Source: CBDBND01 sp965262665 (GTDB lineage Bacteria; Pseudomonadota; Alphaproteobacteria; Rhodospirillales; Rhodospirillaceae). Taken from it: a DNA stretch of 64,000 nucleotides. The notes beneath the pieces were generated by a model. The model did not search any database, was not told the origin of the DNA, and was given only the letters and a program-made list of their open reading frames with translations. Within the stretch, counting starts at the first letter, position 1. Each line of letters starts with the position of its first letter. The translations under genes were made by a program, and so were the position numbers. Below, piece after piece: positions 44,473-52,470 of this stretch. The DNA is taken from assembly GCA_965262665.1 (NCBI GenBank), contig CBDHFR010000004.1:3720001-3784000 (forward strand), in the 5' to 3' direction.

Positions 44473-44946
44473 CTATTTCTCAACGTCCGCCCAACGGGCC
44501 GCGCGGGCATCGTCTGAGTCTGTGGCTTTTACCCAAGACTCACCGGCTTCCGTTTCTTCCCGTTTCCAAAACGGCGCTTTGGTTTTCAGCCAGTCCATCA
44601 AAAATTCACAGGCCGAAAAAGCGTCTGCTCTATGGGCTGATGCCGTGCAAACCAAAACGATGGCTTCACCGGGCTTCATTTTCCCATGGCGGTGTACGAT
44701 CAAGACATCATCAAGCGGCCAACGATTGCGCGCCTCGTCAGCGATGCGGCTCAGCTCTTTGTCCGTCATGCCGGCATAATGCTCAAGTTCGAGGCTGGTT
44801 ATGGAGCCACTCGCATTCTCCGTAGATCCGTCAAAATCGCGGACCTGCCCGATGAACGTGGCGACGGCGCCCGAATTGGCATTTTGTTTCAGGAACAAAT
44901 TTATTTCGGCGCCCGAGTCAAAGGGCGCATCTTGGACACGGATCAT
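44473..44946 (-). CDS. moaE: Molybdopterin synthase large subunit
   Basis: The 157-residue protein has GAVATFIGQVRDFDGSTENA, LELEHYAGMTDKELSRIADE, VLIVHRHGKMKPGEAIVLVC and FLMDWLKTKAPFWKRE with the catalytic Lys pair. With MoaD it inserts sulfur into precursor Z to form molybdopterin. One base separates it from the moaD stop. Confidence 0.95.
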   Translation of the reverse strand: MIRVQDAPFDSGAEINLFLKQNANSGAVATFIGQVRDFDGSTENASGSITSLELEHYAGMTDKELSRIADEARNRWPLDDVLIVHRHGKMKPGEAIVLVCTASAHRADAFSACEFLMDWLKTKAPFWKREETEAGESWVKATDSDDARAARWADVEK

Positions 44947-44947
44947 G

Positions 44948-45205
44948 TCAGCCTCCCGTCACCGGCGGGAAAAATGCAACTTCTGAGTCCCGTTCTATGG
45001 GGGATTCAAAAGGCACATGGGTCTGATTCACAGCGACCCGCACTTGGCTTAAATCGGCGAGGGCGTTCTCGTGGGCTGGGCTCCTTTTTTTGAGCCAATC
45101 CACCAGACCGGCTACCGTGACAACGTCGTTCGGTGGGTCTACCAGCTCTTCACCGGTACCAACCCTCTCCTTGATCCAGGAAAAATAGAGAACAGTGAGT
45201 CCCAT
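44948..45205 (-). CDS. moaD: Molybdopterin synthase sulfur-carrier subunit
   Basis: The 85-residue ubiquitin-like protein starts LTVLYFSWIKERVGTGEELV and ends SEVAFFPPVTGG, the Gly-Gly tail that is thiocarboxylated. The TGA is followed after one base by the next genes' coding region, and the start is 6 bases after pgsA. Together pgsA-moaD-moaE form a common alphaproteobacterial operon. Confidence 0.95.
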   Translation of the reverse strand: MGLTVLYFSWIKERVGTGEELVDPPNDVVTVAGLVDWLKKRSPAHENALADLSQVRVAVNQTHVPFESPIERDSEVAFFPPVTGG

Positions 45206-45211
45206 CGGTCT

Positions 45212-45808
45212 TTATTCCACAGCCGGCGACTTTGAAGGTTCAGAGGACGTTTCTCCGGTGTCTTTCATATGGCCGAGGCCCGCTTTGAAATAGTCGTATC
45301 CGGTAATCAAAGTGAGCAGGGCGGCAAGCCAAAGACCAATCTCTCCAATGGCCTGGGCTGGAGTCCATTCCGGCGCATCTTTACCCACAATCAAAAATCC
45401 CAGGGTAAACATTTGCAGTGTGGTTTTCCACTTGGCCAATTTGGTGACCGGAACGCTGACTTGAATTTCCGCTAGAAACTCACGCAATCCCGACACCAAA
45501 AGTTCCCGCATCAATATGATAACCGCGGCGGGGTAGGACCAAACCGTCATACGTTCAAATCCGACTAGCAAGAGAAGCAATGCAGCGACGAGAAGTTTGT
45601 CCGCGATCGGGTCCAGAAACCGGCCCAACGGTGATACCTGATTGCTGCGTCGTGCCAAATATCCATCAAAAAAATCAGTTATGCCAGCGGCGGTAAAAAG
45701 GCCCAACATGACCCAGCGCGTGGTGGGGGTGTCCCAGTAAAACAGGCTGATGACCACAGGGATGATAAAGATTCGGGACAACGTTAGAATATTTGGCAGA
45801 TTAAGCAC
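45212..45808 (-). CDS. pgsA: CDP-diacylglycerol-glycerol-3-phosphate 3-phosphatidyltransferase
   Basis: The 198-residue membrane enzyme has the CDP-alcohol phosphotransferase motif across DFFDGYLARRSNQVSPLGRF and LDPIADK, with the metal-binding Asp residues. It starts with GTG at 45808 (VLNLPNILTLSRIF). It makes phosphatidylglycerol phosphate, the source of the phosphatidylglycerol used by Lgt. It is 40 bases downstream of uvrC, the usual order. Confidence 0.95.
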   Translation of the reverse strand: MLNLPNILTLSRIFIIPVVISLFYWDTPTTRWVMLGLFTAAGITDFFDGYLARRSNQVSPLGRFLDPIADKLLVAALLLLLVGFERMTVWSYPAAVIILMRELLVSGLREFLAEIQVSVPVTKLAKWKTTLQMFTLGFLIVGKDAPEWTPAQAIGEIGLWLAALLTLITGYDYFKAGLGHMKDTGETSSEPSKSPAVE

Positions 45809-45848
45809 GACATTGATCCGTCTGAAGAATTCAACTAGGGGTCAGTTT

Positions 45849-47780
45849 CTACTGATTGGGATGAAAATAATCATAGATTCTTTTTGCCAGTCCCGCACTG
45901 ATCCCGTCTACCGCCGTCAAGTCATCGACCCCCGCCTGTGTGACAACCTTGGCTGATCCGAACCTATGCAGCAGGGCTTTCTTTCGTCGCGCGCCAATAC
46001 CCGGAATTTGATCGAGTTCAGAACGGACGATTGCTTTGGAGCGCCGCGCGCGATGTGACGAAATCGCAAACCGGTGCGCTTCGTCCCGCAATCTCTGCAA
46101 GAAATAAAGAACGGGGTGCGACGGCGGCAACATAAAGATTGAACGGTCCGTCATGTGGAACTGCTCGCGCCCGGCATTTCGATCCGGTCCTTTTGAGATC
46201 GCGACCAGTGGTATATCATCAATGCCCAGATCTTCGAGGGTCTGGCGCGCGGCTGACAATTGTCCTTTGCCACCATCGAGAACGACCAGATCCGGCCACA
46301 AGCCGAGTTCGCGATCCGGATCCTCTTTTTGTGCCCGGGCGAACCGCCGATTCAAAACTTCCCGCATAGCCCCGTAATCGTCACCGGGTGACAGATCCGT
46401 AGCCTTGATATTGAATTTTCGATAGGCGTTTTTCTCAAAACCAGCAGGTCCACTGACAATCATGGCACCCACCATATTGGTGCCTGAAATATGAGAATTG
46501 TCGTACACCTCCACCCGTTCAAGTGCGGATGGAAGATCGAGAATCTCAGCCAGTCCGTCTAAGAGTTTGCGTTGAGCGGAACTTTCGGCGAGACGTCGGC
46601 CCAATGCTTCCTTGGCATTCAATGTAGCATGGTCGATCAGTTTGCGTTTGTCGCCGCGTTGCGGCATCAGAATATCGACGCGATGTTCAGTCTTTATGGA
46701 AAGCGCTTCTGCAAGGAGGTCACGATTTGGCGGTGTATGACTGACCAATATCGATCCAGGTGCAGCGGTGGTGTCGTAGAATTGGCCAACGAACGCTTCC
46801 ACGATGGCGCCATCTTCGTCGTCAACGCTGTGTGTGGGGAAATACGCCCGGTTGCCAAAGTTTTGGCCGCCTCTAAAAAAGAAGATCTGAATGCAAGATT
46901 GTCCTCCAGCACGATGAAGGGCGATCACGTCGGTGTCGTCTATGCTCTGGCGATTGATGTCTTGGTGGCTCTGAACGGTTGTCAACGCTTTTATGCGATC
47001 GCGGAAAGTGGCTGCCTGCTCATACTCCAAATTCGCGCTTGCCGACTCCATGCGTCGCGACAGGTCTTCTTGGATTTCACTGCTGTTCCCTTTGAGGAAC
47101 GCATGAGCTTGATCAATCAACGCGTTGTAATGCTCTTGGGTGATTTTTTCGACGCACGGTGCGCAGCATCGCTTTATTTGATAAAGCAGACACGGTCTTG
47201 ATCTATTGGCAAACACAGTGTCTGAACAGGATCGCAACAGAAAGATCTTTTGCAGTGTTGCTAACGTCCGGTTGACGGCACCGGCCGAGGCGAAAGGCCC
47301 AAAGTATTCATGAGGTGATTTTCGCGCACCACGATACTTAAGGATGCGTGGGAAAGGATGGTCGCGTGTCACCTTAATATAGGCAAAGGATTTGTCGTCT
47401 TTGAGAAGGATGTTGTAGTACGGCTTCAGCTGCTTGATGAGATTACTTTCTAACAGTAGGGCTTCCGCTTCCGTGTGTGTGGTGACCACCTCGAGCTGCG
47501 CAGTCTGTGTCACCATTTTTTGCAAACGCAAAGGCATGCGTTCAATGCGCGTGTATGCTGTCACCCGCTTCTTGATGTTCTTGGCCTTGCCGACGTAAAG
47601 CACTTCCCCCTTGCCACTGATCATCCGGTACACACCTGGATGGCTCGGCAATGACGGCACGGCATCTTTGATAACTGTCAGCCCATTCGCCTTGGATTGC
47701 TCACCCTCCGCCGGGGACTTTGGGACCGTATCCGCGGCGCTGCCAGGCCGAGGTTCGGATTGTGACTTCGAAGACTCCAT
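45849..47780 (-). CDS. uvrC: Excinuclease ABC subunit C
   Basis: The 643-residue nuclease has an N-terminal extension of about 37 residues, a GIY-YIG domain (HPGVYRMISGKGEVLYVGKA), a UVR motif (about 230-265, LEYEQAATFRDRIKAL), the RNase H-like endonuclease region (VEVYDNSHISGTNMVGAMIV; DLVVLDGGKGQLSAARQTLE) and C-terminal HhH repeats (IPGIGARRKKALLHRFGSAK). It cuts on both sides of DNA lesions with UvrAB. Confidence 0.95.
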   Translation of the reverse strand: MESSKSQSEPRPGSAADTVPKSPAEGEQSKANGLTVIKDAVPSLPSHPGVYRMISGKGEVLYVGKAKNIKKRVTAYTRIERMPLRLQKMVTQTAQLEVVTTHTEAEALLLESNLIKQLKPYYNILLKDDKSFAYIKVTRDHPFPRILKYRGARKSPHEYFGPFASAGAVNRTLATLQKIFLLRSCSDTVFANRSRPCLLYQIKRCCAPCVEKITQEHYNALIDQAHAFLKGNSSEIQEDLSRRMESASANLEYEQAATFRDRIKALTTVQSHQDINRQSIDDTDVIALHRAGGQSCIQIFFFRGGQNFGNRAYFPTHSVDDEDGAIVEAFVGQFYDTTAAPGSILVSHTPPNRDLLAEALSIKTEHRVDILMPQRGDKRKLIDHATLNAKEALGRRLAESSAQRKLLDGLAEILDLPSALERVEVYDNSHISGTNMVGAMIVSGPAGFEKNAYRKFNIKATDLSPGDDYGAMREVLNRRFARAQKEDPDRELGLWPDLVVLDGGKGQLSAARQTLEDLGIDDIPLVAISKGPDRNAGREQFHMTDRSIFMLPPSHPVLYFLQRLRDEAHRFAISSHRARRSKAIVRSELDQIPGIGARRKKALLHRFGSAKVVTQAGVDDLTAVDGISAGLAKRIYDYFHPNQ

Positions 47781-48144
47781 GATTGGGATGTGACACTCCC
47801 CGAAATCGAGGTCAACCGACAGTCAAAAACGGGCGGTTTTTGGGCCCGATATTCAACTCCGCTGTGGAAAACTCTGTGGGAATGTCGTTGCGGATGCATT
47901 CGTCGTGCTGCGGAAAACGTCGGCAGGAAAACCACTAAAAAATAGAGCCTTTTCTTATAAATAATTGAATTCTATATATTTTTTCTGGTATCACGCCCTC
48001 TGATCAACACCCGTTTAGAATATCTGTCCGTCTTTGATCGACTCTAGGTTTGACTAAAAATGGTGTGCACAACTCACTTGGCTTGCCTTCAAAATTGACA
48101 CCTGAGTTTGATTCTCTGGCATCTTATTGAACCAAATCAATGGC
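47781..48144. other. AT-rich intergenic region upstream of uvrC
   Basis: This 364-base gap has no coding signal on either strand. Its middle (about 47935-48000) is strikingly AT-rich, with AATTGAATTCTATATATTTT, in contrast to the GC-rich surroundings. It lies downstream of folB and upstream of uvrC, so it probably holds the uvrC promoter. I see no repeat, RNA gene or clear hairpin. Confidence 0.5.
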
Positions 48145-48585
48145 CTAAGGGTTGTCTTGGAGCCAAACGTCAGCTGTCCGCCGGTCAATTTCGACACCGA
48201 CGCTTTCTGCATCGGAGAAGACATCCAGTTTTTCGATCCTGACCCGGGCTGAGACGCAATCGGGCAGCTGCAGACAGGTTTGAGCGATTCGTTCGGCCAG
48301 GGTTTCCACGAGATTGATATGGCCGTCTGCCGTTATGGCACGCACCCTCGTAACCACAGTCTCGTAGCACACCACGTTTTCCAGCCGGTCAGCTAGAGGT
48401 GTGCCGTCGTCCGTAACCCCCAAATCCAAATTGATCCGGACCCTTTGAGGGCGTCCTTTTTCGTGGGCATGTACACCAATATCGCAAGCCAGGACGAGAT
48501 CGCGAACAAAGACGTGACGTAGGTTTTCTCCAGCATCAGCAATACGAAGAGGTTGGATAAAAGGTGTTTTTCTTAACTCACTCAT
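48145..48585 (-). CDS. folB: Dihydroneopterin aldolase
   Basis: The 146-residue protein has an N-terminal extension of about 20 residues and then the FolB pattern: HVFVRDLVLACDIGVHAHEK, catalytic-site residues in ENVVCYETVVTRVRAITADG and INLVETLAERIAQTCLQLPD. It cleaves dihydroneopterin in folate synthesis. The ATG at 48585 overlaps the SDR stop by 8 bases; an upstream start inside the SDR gene is unlikely. Confidence 0.9.
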   Translation of the reverse strand: MSELRKTPFIQPLRIADAGENLRHVFVRDLVLACDIGVHAHEKGRPQRVRINLDLGVTDDGTPLADRLENVVCYETVVTRVRAITADGHINLVETLAERIAQTCLQLPDCVSARVRIEKLDVFSDAESVGVEIDRRTADVWLQDNP

Positions 48586-49348
48586 CGACAATCTGTTCCT
48601 CAGCTGGCAGCGCCCAACCAAGATGTTCACCGCCATCGACGGCGATCATCTGGCCCGTTACGGCGGGCGCATCTAACAGGTAAAGCACCGCTTGCGCAAT
48701 GTCGCTGGGTTGTGCCCCATGTCCTAAGAGAGTGCCTTCGGCCTGCCTCTTGAAGGAGGAGTCGTTTTGCCGTTTGCTGGGTAGGGTCGGTCCAGGGCCA
48801 ACCGCATTGACCCGTATGCGAGGCGCCAAGGCCAACGCCAGTGTTTGCGTCAGCGTCCATAGGCCTGATTTGCTCACGGTATAGGAAACGAAATCCGGTC
48901 TCAGATTCCATACTCTTTGATCGATGATGTTGACGATTGCCCCCGTTTCAGCAGCGGGCAGGGACAACGCAAACGCTTGGCTGAGAAAAAAAGGCGCACC
49001 GAGGTTTAAAGCCAGATGAGACGTCCAGGATTCAACAGAAACGTCATCCCACAACTCGGCTTCAAAAATGGATGCGTTGTTCACGATTGCTCCGAGAGGT
49101 CCCATGGCGTCGGTGACCTGTGCGATCAACTGGCTACCGACATCCGGATCACTCAGATCGGCGGCAAAGGTCTTTGCCGTGCCACCTCCGGCGCCAATGG
49201 AATGCGCGAGCGTTTCCGCCTGTGAAGATGAGCCGTGATAATGGATGGCCACAGACCAGCCGCTTGCTGCCAGGGTTTCACTAATGCAACCACCAATGCG
49301 GTGTGAGCCACCGGTAATGAGAATGGTCTTTAGGCTGATGGGCGGCAT
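48578..49348 (-). CDS. Short-chain dehydrogenase, pteridine reductase-like
   Basis: The 256-residue SDR has the NADP site TILITGGSHRIGGCISETLA, NNASIFE, and the catalytic YTVSK (DFVSYTVSKSGLWTLTQTLA), with VNAVGPGPTLPSKR after it. The SHRIG form of the glycine motif and the overlap with folB point to the FolM/PTR1 group, which reduces dihydrofolate or dihydromonapterin. So the two genes likely form a folate or pterin unit. Confidence 0.85.
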   Translation of the reverse strand: MPPISLKTILITGGSHRIGGCISETLAASGWSVAIHYHGSSSQAETLAHSIGAGGGTAKTFAADLSDPDVGSQLIAQVTDAMGPLGAIVNNASIFEAELWDDVSVESWTSHLALNLGAPFFLSQAFALSLPAAETGAIVNIIDQRVWNLRPDFVSYTVSKSGLWTLTQTLALALAPRIRVNAVGPGPTLPSKRQNDSSFKRQAEGTLLGHGAQPSDIAQAVLYLLDAPAVTGQMIAVDGGEHLGWALPAEEQIVDE

Positions 49349-49363
49349 GCTCAGGTCTCAAGT

Positions 49364-50344
49364 TTAGACAAATGTGTCAACGCCAATGTACTGGACAGTT
49401 ATGTAAGCTACATACAGGATGAGACAAGCGGTTCCCTCGCGGCGAGACAGAACGCTGCCGCTCAGCATAAACGGAATCAGCAGCACGGCAACGGCAACCA
49501 TTATCCAAATATCAAAATTCAAAATTTGAGGTGCAACGGGTACCTCGGCAACAATAGCAGTCGTGCCCATGACCCCGAAAATATTGAAAATGTTGCTGCC
49601 CATCACATTGCCGACAATCACATCGGTGTGTTTTTTTGCGGCGGCAGCTATGACTGTCGCCAGTTCAGGCAGCGATGTCCCAATCGCAACCATTGTTAGC
49701 CCAATAACCTCTTCGCTGACGCCCAGACTGCGAGCGATGGTGGTTGCGCCGTCAACTAGCAGTTCCGCCCCAATCGCCACGGCAACCAATCCACCGAGAA
49801 CCCAGACCGAAGCTTTCAAACCAGAAACCGATTCCTGTGGACTGACATCTTCGAGGTCGATCAAACTCAGGTCGTCGCTGCCGTGTTTTTTCCCTTGAAT
49901 GTAAGAAAGCACGAGAAAGACAAACAAACAGAGCACCATAACAATGCCCGGGAGCAGGTCAAAAGACCCAGTTAGTGCAACGCTGACAAATATCGCGGTG
50001 GCGCCAAGAAGTATGAAACTATCGCGAATGAAATGATTGCGGTTTGCAGTAATAGGGAAAACCAATGCACCTATACCGACGATGAGTAAAATATTGGCAA
50101 TATTACTGCCGACAACGTTGCCCACAGCTATTCCTGACGCCCCTGCCAATGCGGCGCGCACACAGACAACCAACTCTGGAAGAGATGTGCCCAAAGCAAC
50201 AATAGTAAGCCCGACGACTAGTGGTGAGATTTCTAAACGGGTGGCGATGGCGACAGCCCCGCGGATGAGAAAATCAGCACCACCGCTTAATAAGACTAGA
50301 CCAAGAACTAAGTAGGCATAGGGAAGAAGTGAGACCAACGACAT
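49364..50344 (-). CDS. Calcium/sodium antiporter, CaCA family (YrbG-like)
   Basis: The 326-residue membrane protein has ten or so helices in two repeats. Each repeat carries the alpha motif: LTIVALGTSLPELVVCVRAA with GNVVGSNIANILLIVGIGAL in the first, and LTMVAIGTSLPELATVIAAA with GNVMGSNIFNIFGVMG in the second. It exchanges cations, probably Ca2+ for Na+ or H+. It is 15 bases upstream of the SDR gene on the same strand. Confidence 0.9.
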   Translation of the reverse strand: MSLVSLLPYAYLVLGLVLLSGGADFLIRGAVAIATRLEISPLVVGLTIVALGTSLPELVVCVRAALAGASGIAVGNVVGSNIANILLIVGIGALVFPITANRNHFIRDSFILLGATAIFVSVALTGSFDLLPGIVMVLCLFVFLVLSYIQGKKHGSDDLSLIDLEDVSPQESVSGLKASVWVLGGLVAVAIGAELLVDGATTIARSLGVSEEVIGLTMVAIGTSLPELATVIAAAAKKHTDVIVGNVMGSNIFNIFGVMGTTAIVAEVPVAPQILNFDIWIMVAVAVLLIPFMLSGSVLSRREGTACLILYVAYITVQYIGVDTFV

Positions 50345-50728
50345 TTCTATTTAATCACCGTTCGTATATGCCTCGTTTGGTACGCGGTCATGACCCCATT
50401 GGCAAGCGCTGCAACACCTGTCAAAAAAACCGAACAATGTTGAGCTCAAGAGCGAGCGTGGCCTGGCCGACTCGAGGCGTTGGGTTGCCATGAAATAGGC
50501 CGCCAAACCATCATTCTCATTCACTTTTGCTCCTACGGCGAAGGTCGCCCCTCTACTCATGACGCGGCCTCCATCTTCAAGATTAAGAGATTCCCTAGGG
50601 TTGAGGCTCAAAACAGACGGCCGTTCAATGACGACAACCGTGTTCCGCTCGCCCTTGCGACGTCATGGGCGTATCGTCTGTCTCGGAAGCGTGTTTCCTT
50701 TCTTCTGATCCACTGAAAGGGGAGCGAT
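50345..50728. other. Intergenic region between exchanger and TPR genes
   Basis: This 384-base region separates divergent genes and should hold both promoters. A leftward 86-codon open frame at 50351-50611 has no recognisable features. No hairpin, repeat or RNA gene is evident. The ribosome binding site GAAAGGGGAG for the TPR gene is at its right end. Confidence 0.5.
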
Positions 50729-51244
50729 ATGGTTACCCATATCTTTAGAAATCTAAATCGTCTCACACTGCTCGCAGCCTTCGTGACTATCTTTGCATTT
50801 GTATCGACAAATGTGTGGGCGATGGGCTCGTCCAGTTCCAACGAAGAGAAATTGGAAGAGGCTCAAGAGGCCATTGATGCGGATAGTTTTGATGAAGCCA
50901 TAGATATCGTCTGGGAAGTGCTCGAAGACGATCCCGACAATGCGGACGCCTATAACTTGCTAGCTTATAGTCAGCGCAATCTCGATCAGACCGATGTGGC
51001 GATGGAGAATTATAACCGCGCTTTGGAAATTGATCCGGAACACAAAGGAGCGCTCGAGTACCAAGGTGAATTATATTTGCTTTTGGATAATCGGTCGGCT
51101 GCCGAGGCGAACTTAATCAAGTTGAGTAAAATTTGCCCGCGTGGATGTGTGGAGCATGAAGAACTTCAAGCTGCCATTGAGCGATTCAAAGACGGTAACT
51201 TAAGCTGGAAGGCACCTGAGCGTCGGCAATTGCCATCTGAGTAA
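50729..51244 (+). CDS. Periplasmic TPR-repeat protein
   Basis: The 171-residue protein has a signal peptide (helix to about residue 31, FAFVSTNVWA) and then three TPR-like repeats, for example FDEAIDIVWEVLEDDPDNAD and TDVAMENYNRALEIDPEHKG. A final pair of Cys in ICPRGCVEHEEL could form a disulfide or bind a metal. TPR proteins are scaffolds; the partner is unknown. It converges on the agmatine-deiminase-like gene with 3 bases between stops. Confidence 0.8.
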   Translation: MVTHIFRNLNRLTLLAAFVTIFAFVSTNVWAMGSSSSNEEKLEEAQEAIDADSFDEAIDIVWEVLEDDPDNADAYNLLAYSQRNLDQTDVAMENYNRALEIDPEHKGALEYQGELYLLLDNRSAAEANLIKLSKICPRGCVEHEELQAAIERFKDGNLSWKAPERRQLPSE

Positions 51245-51247
51245 ATC

Positions 51248-52372
51248 TTACTCTTCGGCCTCGACACGTTCTATATAGGCTTGAAGTAGCCCGACATAAT
51301 CGGGCACGGGACGTTGCCAAGCAGACTTAGGCAGTAGGGTAGCCTTATTGCGTTCAAGAAGCCGGGCAGGTTGATATTGGGTCACGCTGGGTACGCTTGC
51401 ACCGCCAAGCAAAAGATCCTTGGCATTCACTTGCCGTATTGTTCGTCCGGGGAAAGTATCCCTTAGAAAATCTTTAGCCACATCATCCTCTGGCAAATCG
51501 TAGCTAGGCATCAATATGGCCGTATTCATAATGTAGAAGGTCGTATAGGTGGCAATTCGCCCATCCAAATCCAACAGCGGCAATCGATCGACGCGTGGTC
51601 TTCTGCCGTGAGCATCTTCCGTTTCTTGTAGACGGTCGGCCAGAGAGTCCAAAACTTTGCTCCAAAGCCCATTCTTTTGTTGGCTAACGACGACATGCGC
51701 TGGTGCGACAAAAGCACAAGCGCGTCTGAGTTCACTAGCTTCAGGACCTTCACCAATGCCCTGATTGATCCAAATGACTCTGGATACGCCCAACCAGCTG
51801 CTCAAAACACCGTAGGCATCGAGTTTAGAGATACCCGCATTCCGATCCACATCCAGAGGGGTCATGCCGAGCGCCAAAACGGTGCCTTCTCCATCACAAC
51901 AGATAGCCGTGCCTTCAAGCGTAAGAGGTGCGCGAAAGCGCCGTATTTCGACCTCTCCCAAGAGCGCGTGGCTGACCTTGGCGTCATTGTCCCAATACGG
52001 AACTCCCTGTGCCCAACCATCAAACCGCCAATCGATCGCTGTCGATCCTCCTTTTCCGTCAACGAGGAAGGTTGGGCCTAAGTCTCGTATGCGAGCTGTT
52101 TCGTGAGGTATGTCTAAGACATCAATGCGGCTGCCGATTCGGTCATAAACTTCATCTCTATGGTGACCGTTGGCTATGACCGTTACGGGTTCAAACTTTC
52201 TGGCGGCTATGACAACATCCTCCAGAGCCTTCTTGAATGACATGTCGTCAGACGTCAGACCTCTAGACGACGTCGGCCAGGCAATCCAAGTTCTGGCATG
52301 GCGGCACCATTCCGCCGGCAAATAGAATCCATCATCACTGGGCCGGCTAACGATTTGCCGAGACTGTGTCAT
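51248..52372 (-). CDS. Agmatine deiminase-fold protein lacking the catalytic Cys and His
   Basis: The 374-residue protein has the peptidyl-arginine/agmatine deiminase fold: AEWCRHARTWIAWPTSS at the start and RIRDLGPTFLVDGKGG with the conserved Asp97. In agmatine deiminases the C-terminal motif is GGGNIHCITQQ; here it is GGASVPSVTQY, with Ser329 for the nucleophile. The DGHxD motif in the middle is replaced by PEASELRRACAFV, so the catalytic His and Asp are also gone. It is therefore probably not a working deiminase of the usual type. It follows the oxoprolinase-like gene by 98 bases and could be its partner. Confidence 0.8.
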   Translation of the reverse strand: MTQSRQIVSRPSDDGFYLPAEWCRHARTWIAWPTSSRGLTSDDMSFKKALEDVVIAARKFEPVTVIANGHHRDEVYDRIGSRIDVLDIPHETARIRDLGPTFLVDGKGGSTAIDWRFDGWAQGVPYWDNDAKVSHALLGEVEIRRFRAPLTLEGTAICCDGEGTVLALGMTPLDVDRNAGISKLDAYGVLSSWLGVSRVIWINQGIGEGPEASELRRACAFVAPAHVVVSQQKNGLWSKVLDSLADRLQETEDAHGRRPRVDRLPLLDLDGRIATYTTFYIMNTAILMPSYDLPEDDVAKDFLRDTFPGRTIRQVNAKDLLLGGASVPSVTQYQPARLLERNKATLLPKSAWQRPVPDYVGLLQAYIERVEAEE

Positions 52373-52470
52373 TTCGTCAGGCGCTCCTCGAGCATCTCAT
52401 CCGTTGAAAAGATGTCGACATCCCACTACGCGTCAGATTGGTAGAGCACCATTGATCAATTTGTGATTCG

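Noticed and set aside
50351..50611. Leftward 86-codon open frame in the gap between the exchanger and TPR genes
   Set aside because: No recognisable domain, signal or ribosome binding site, and it would occupy the promoter region of a divergent pair; not enough to call a gene.
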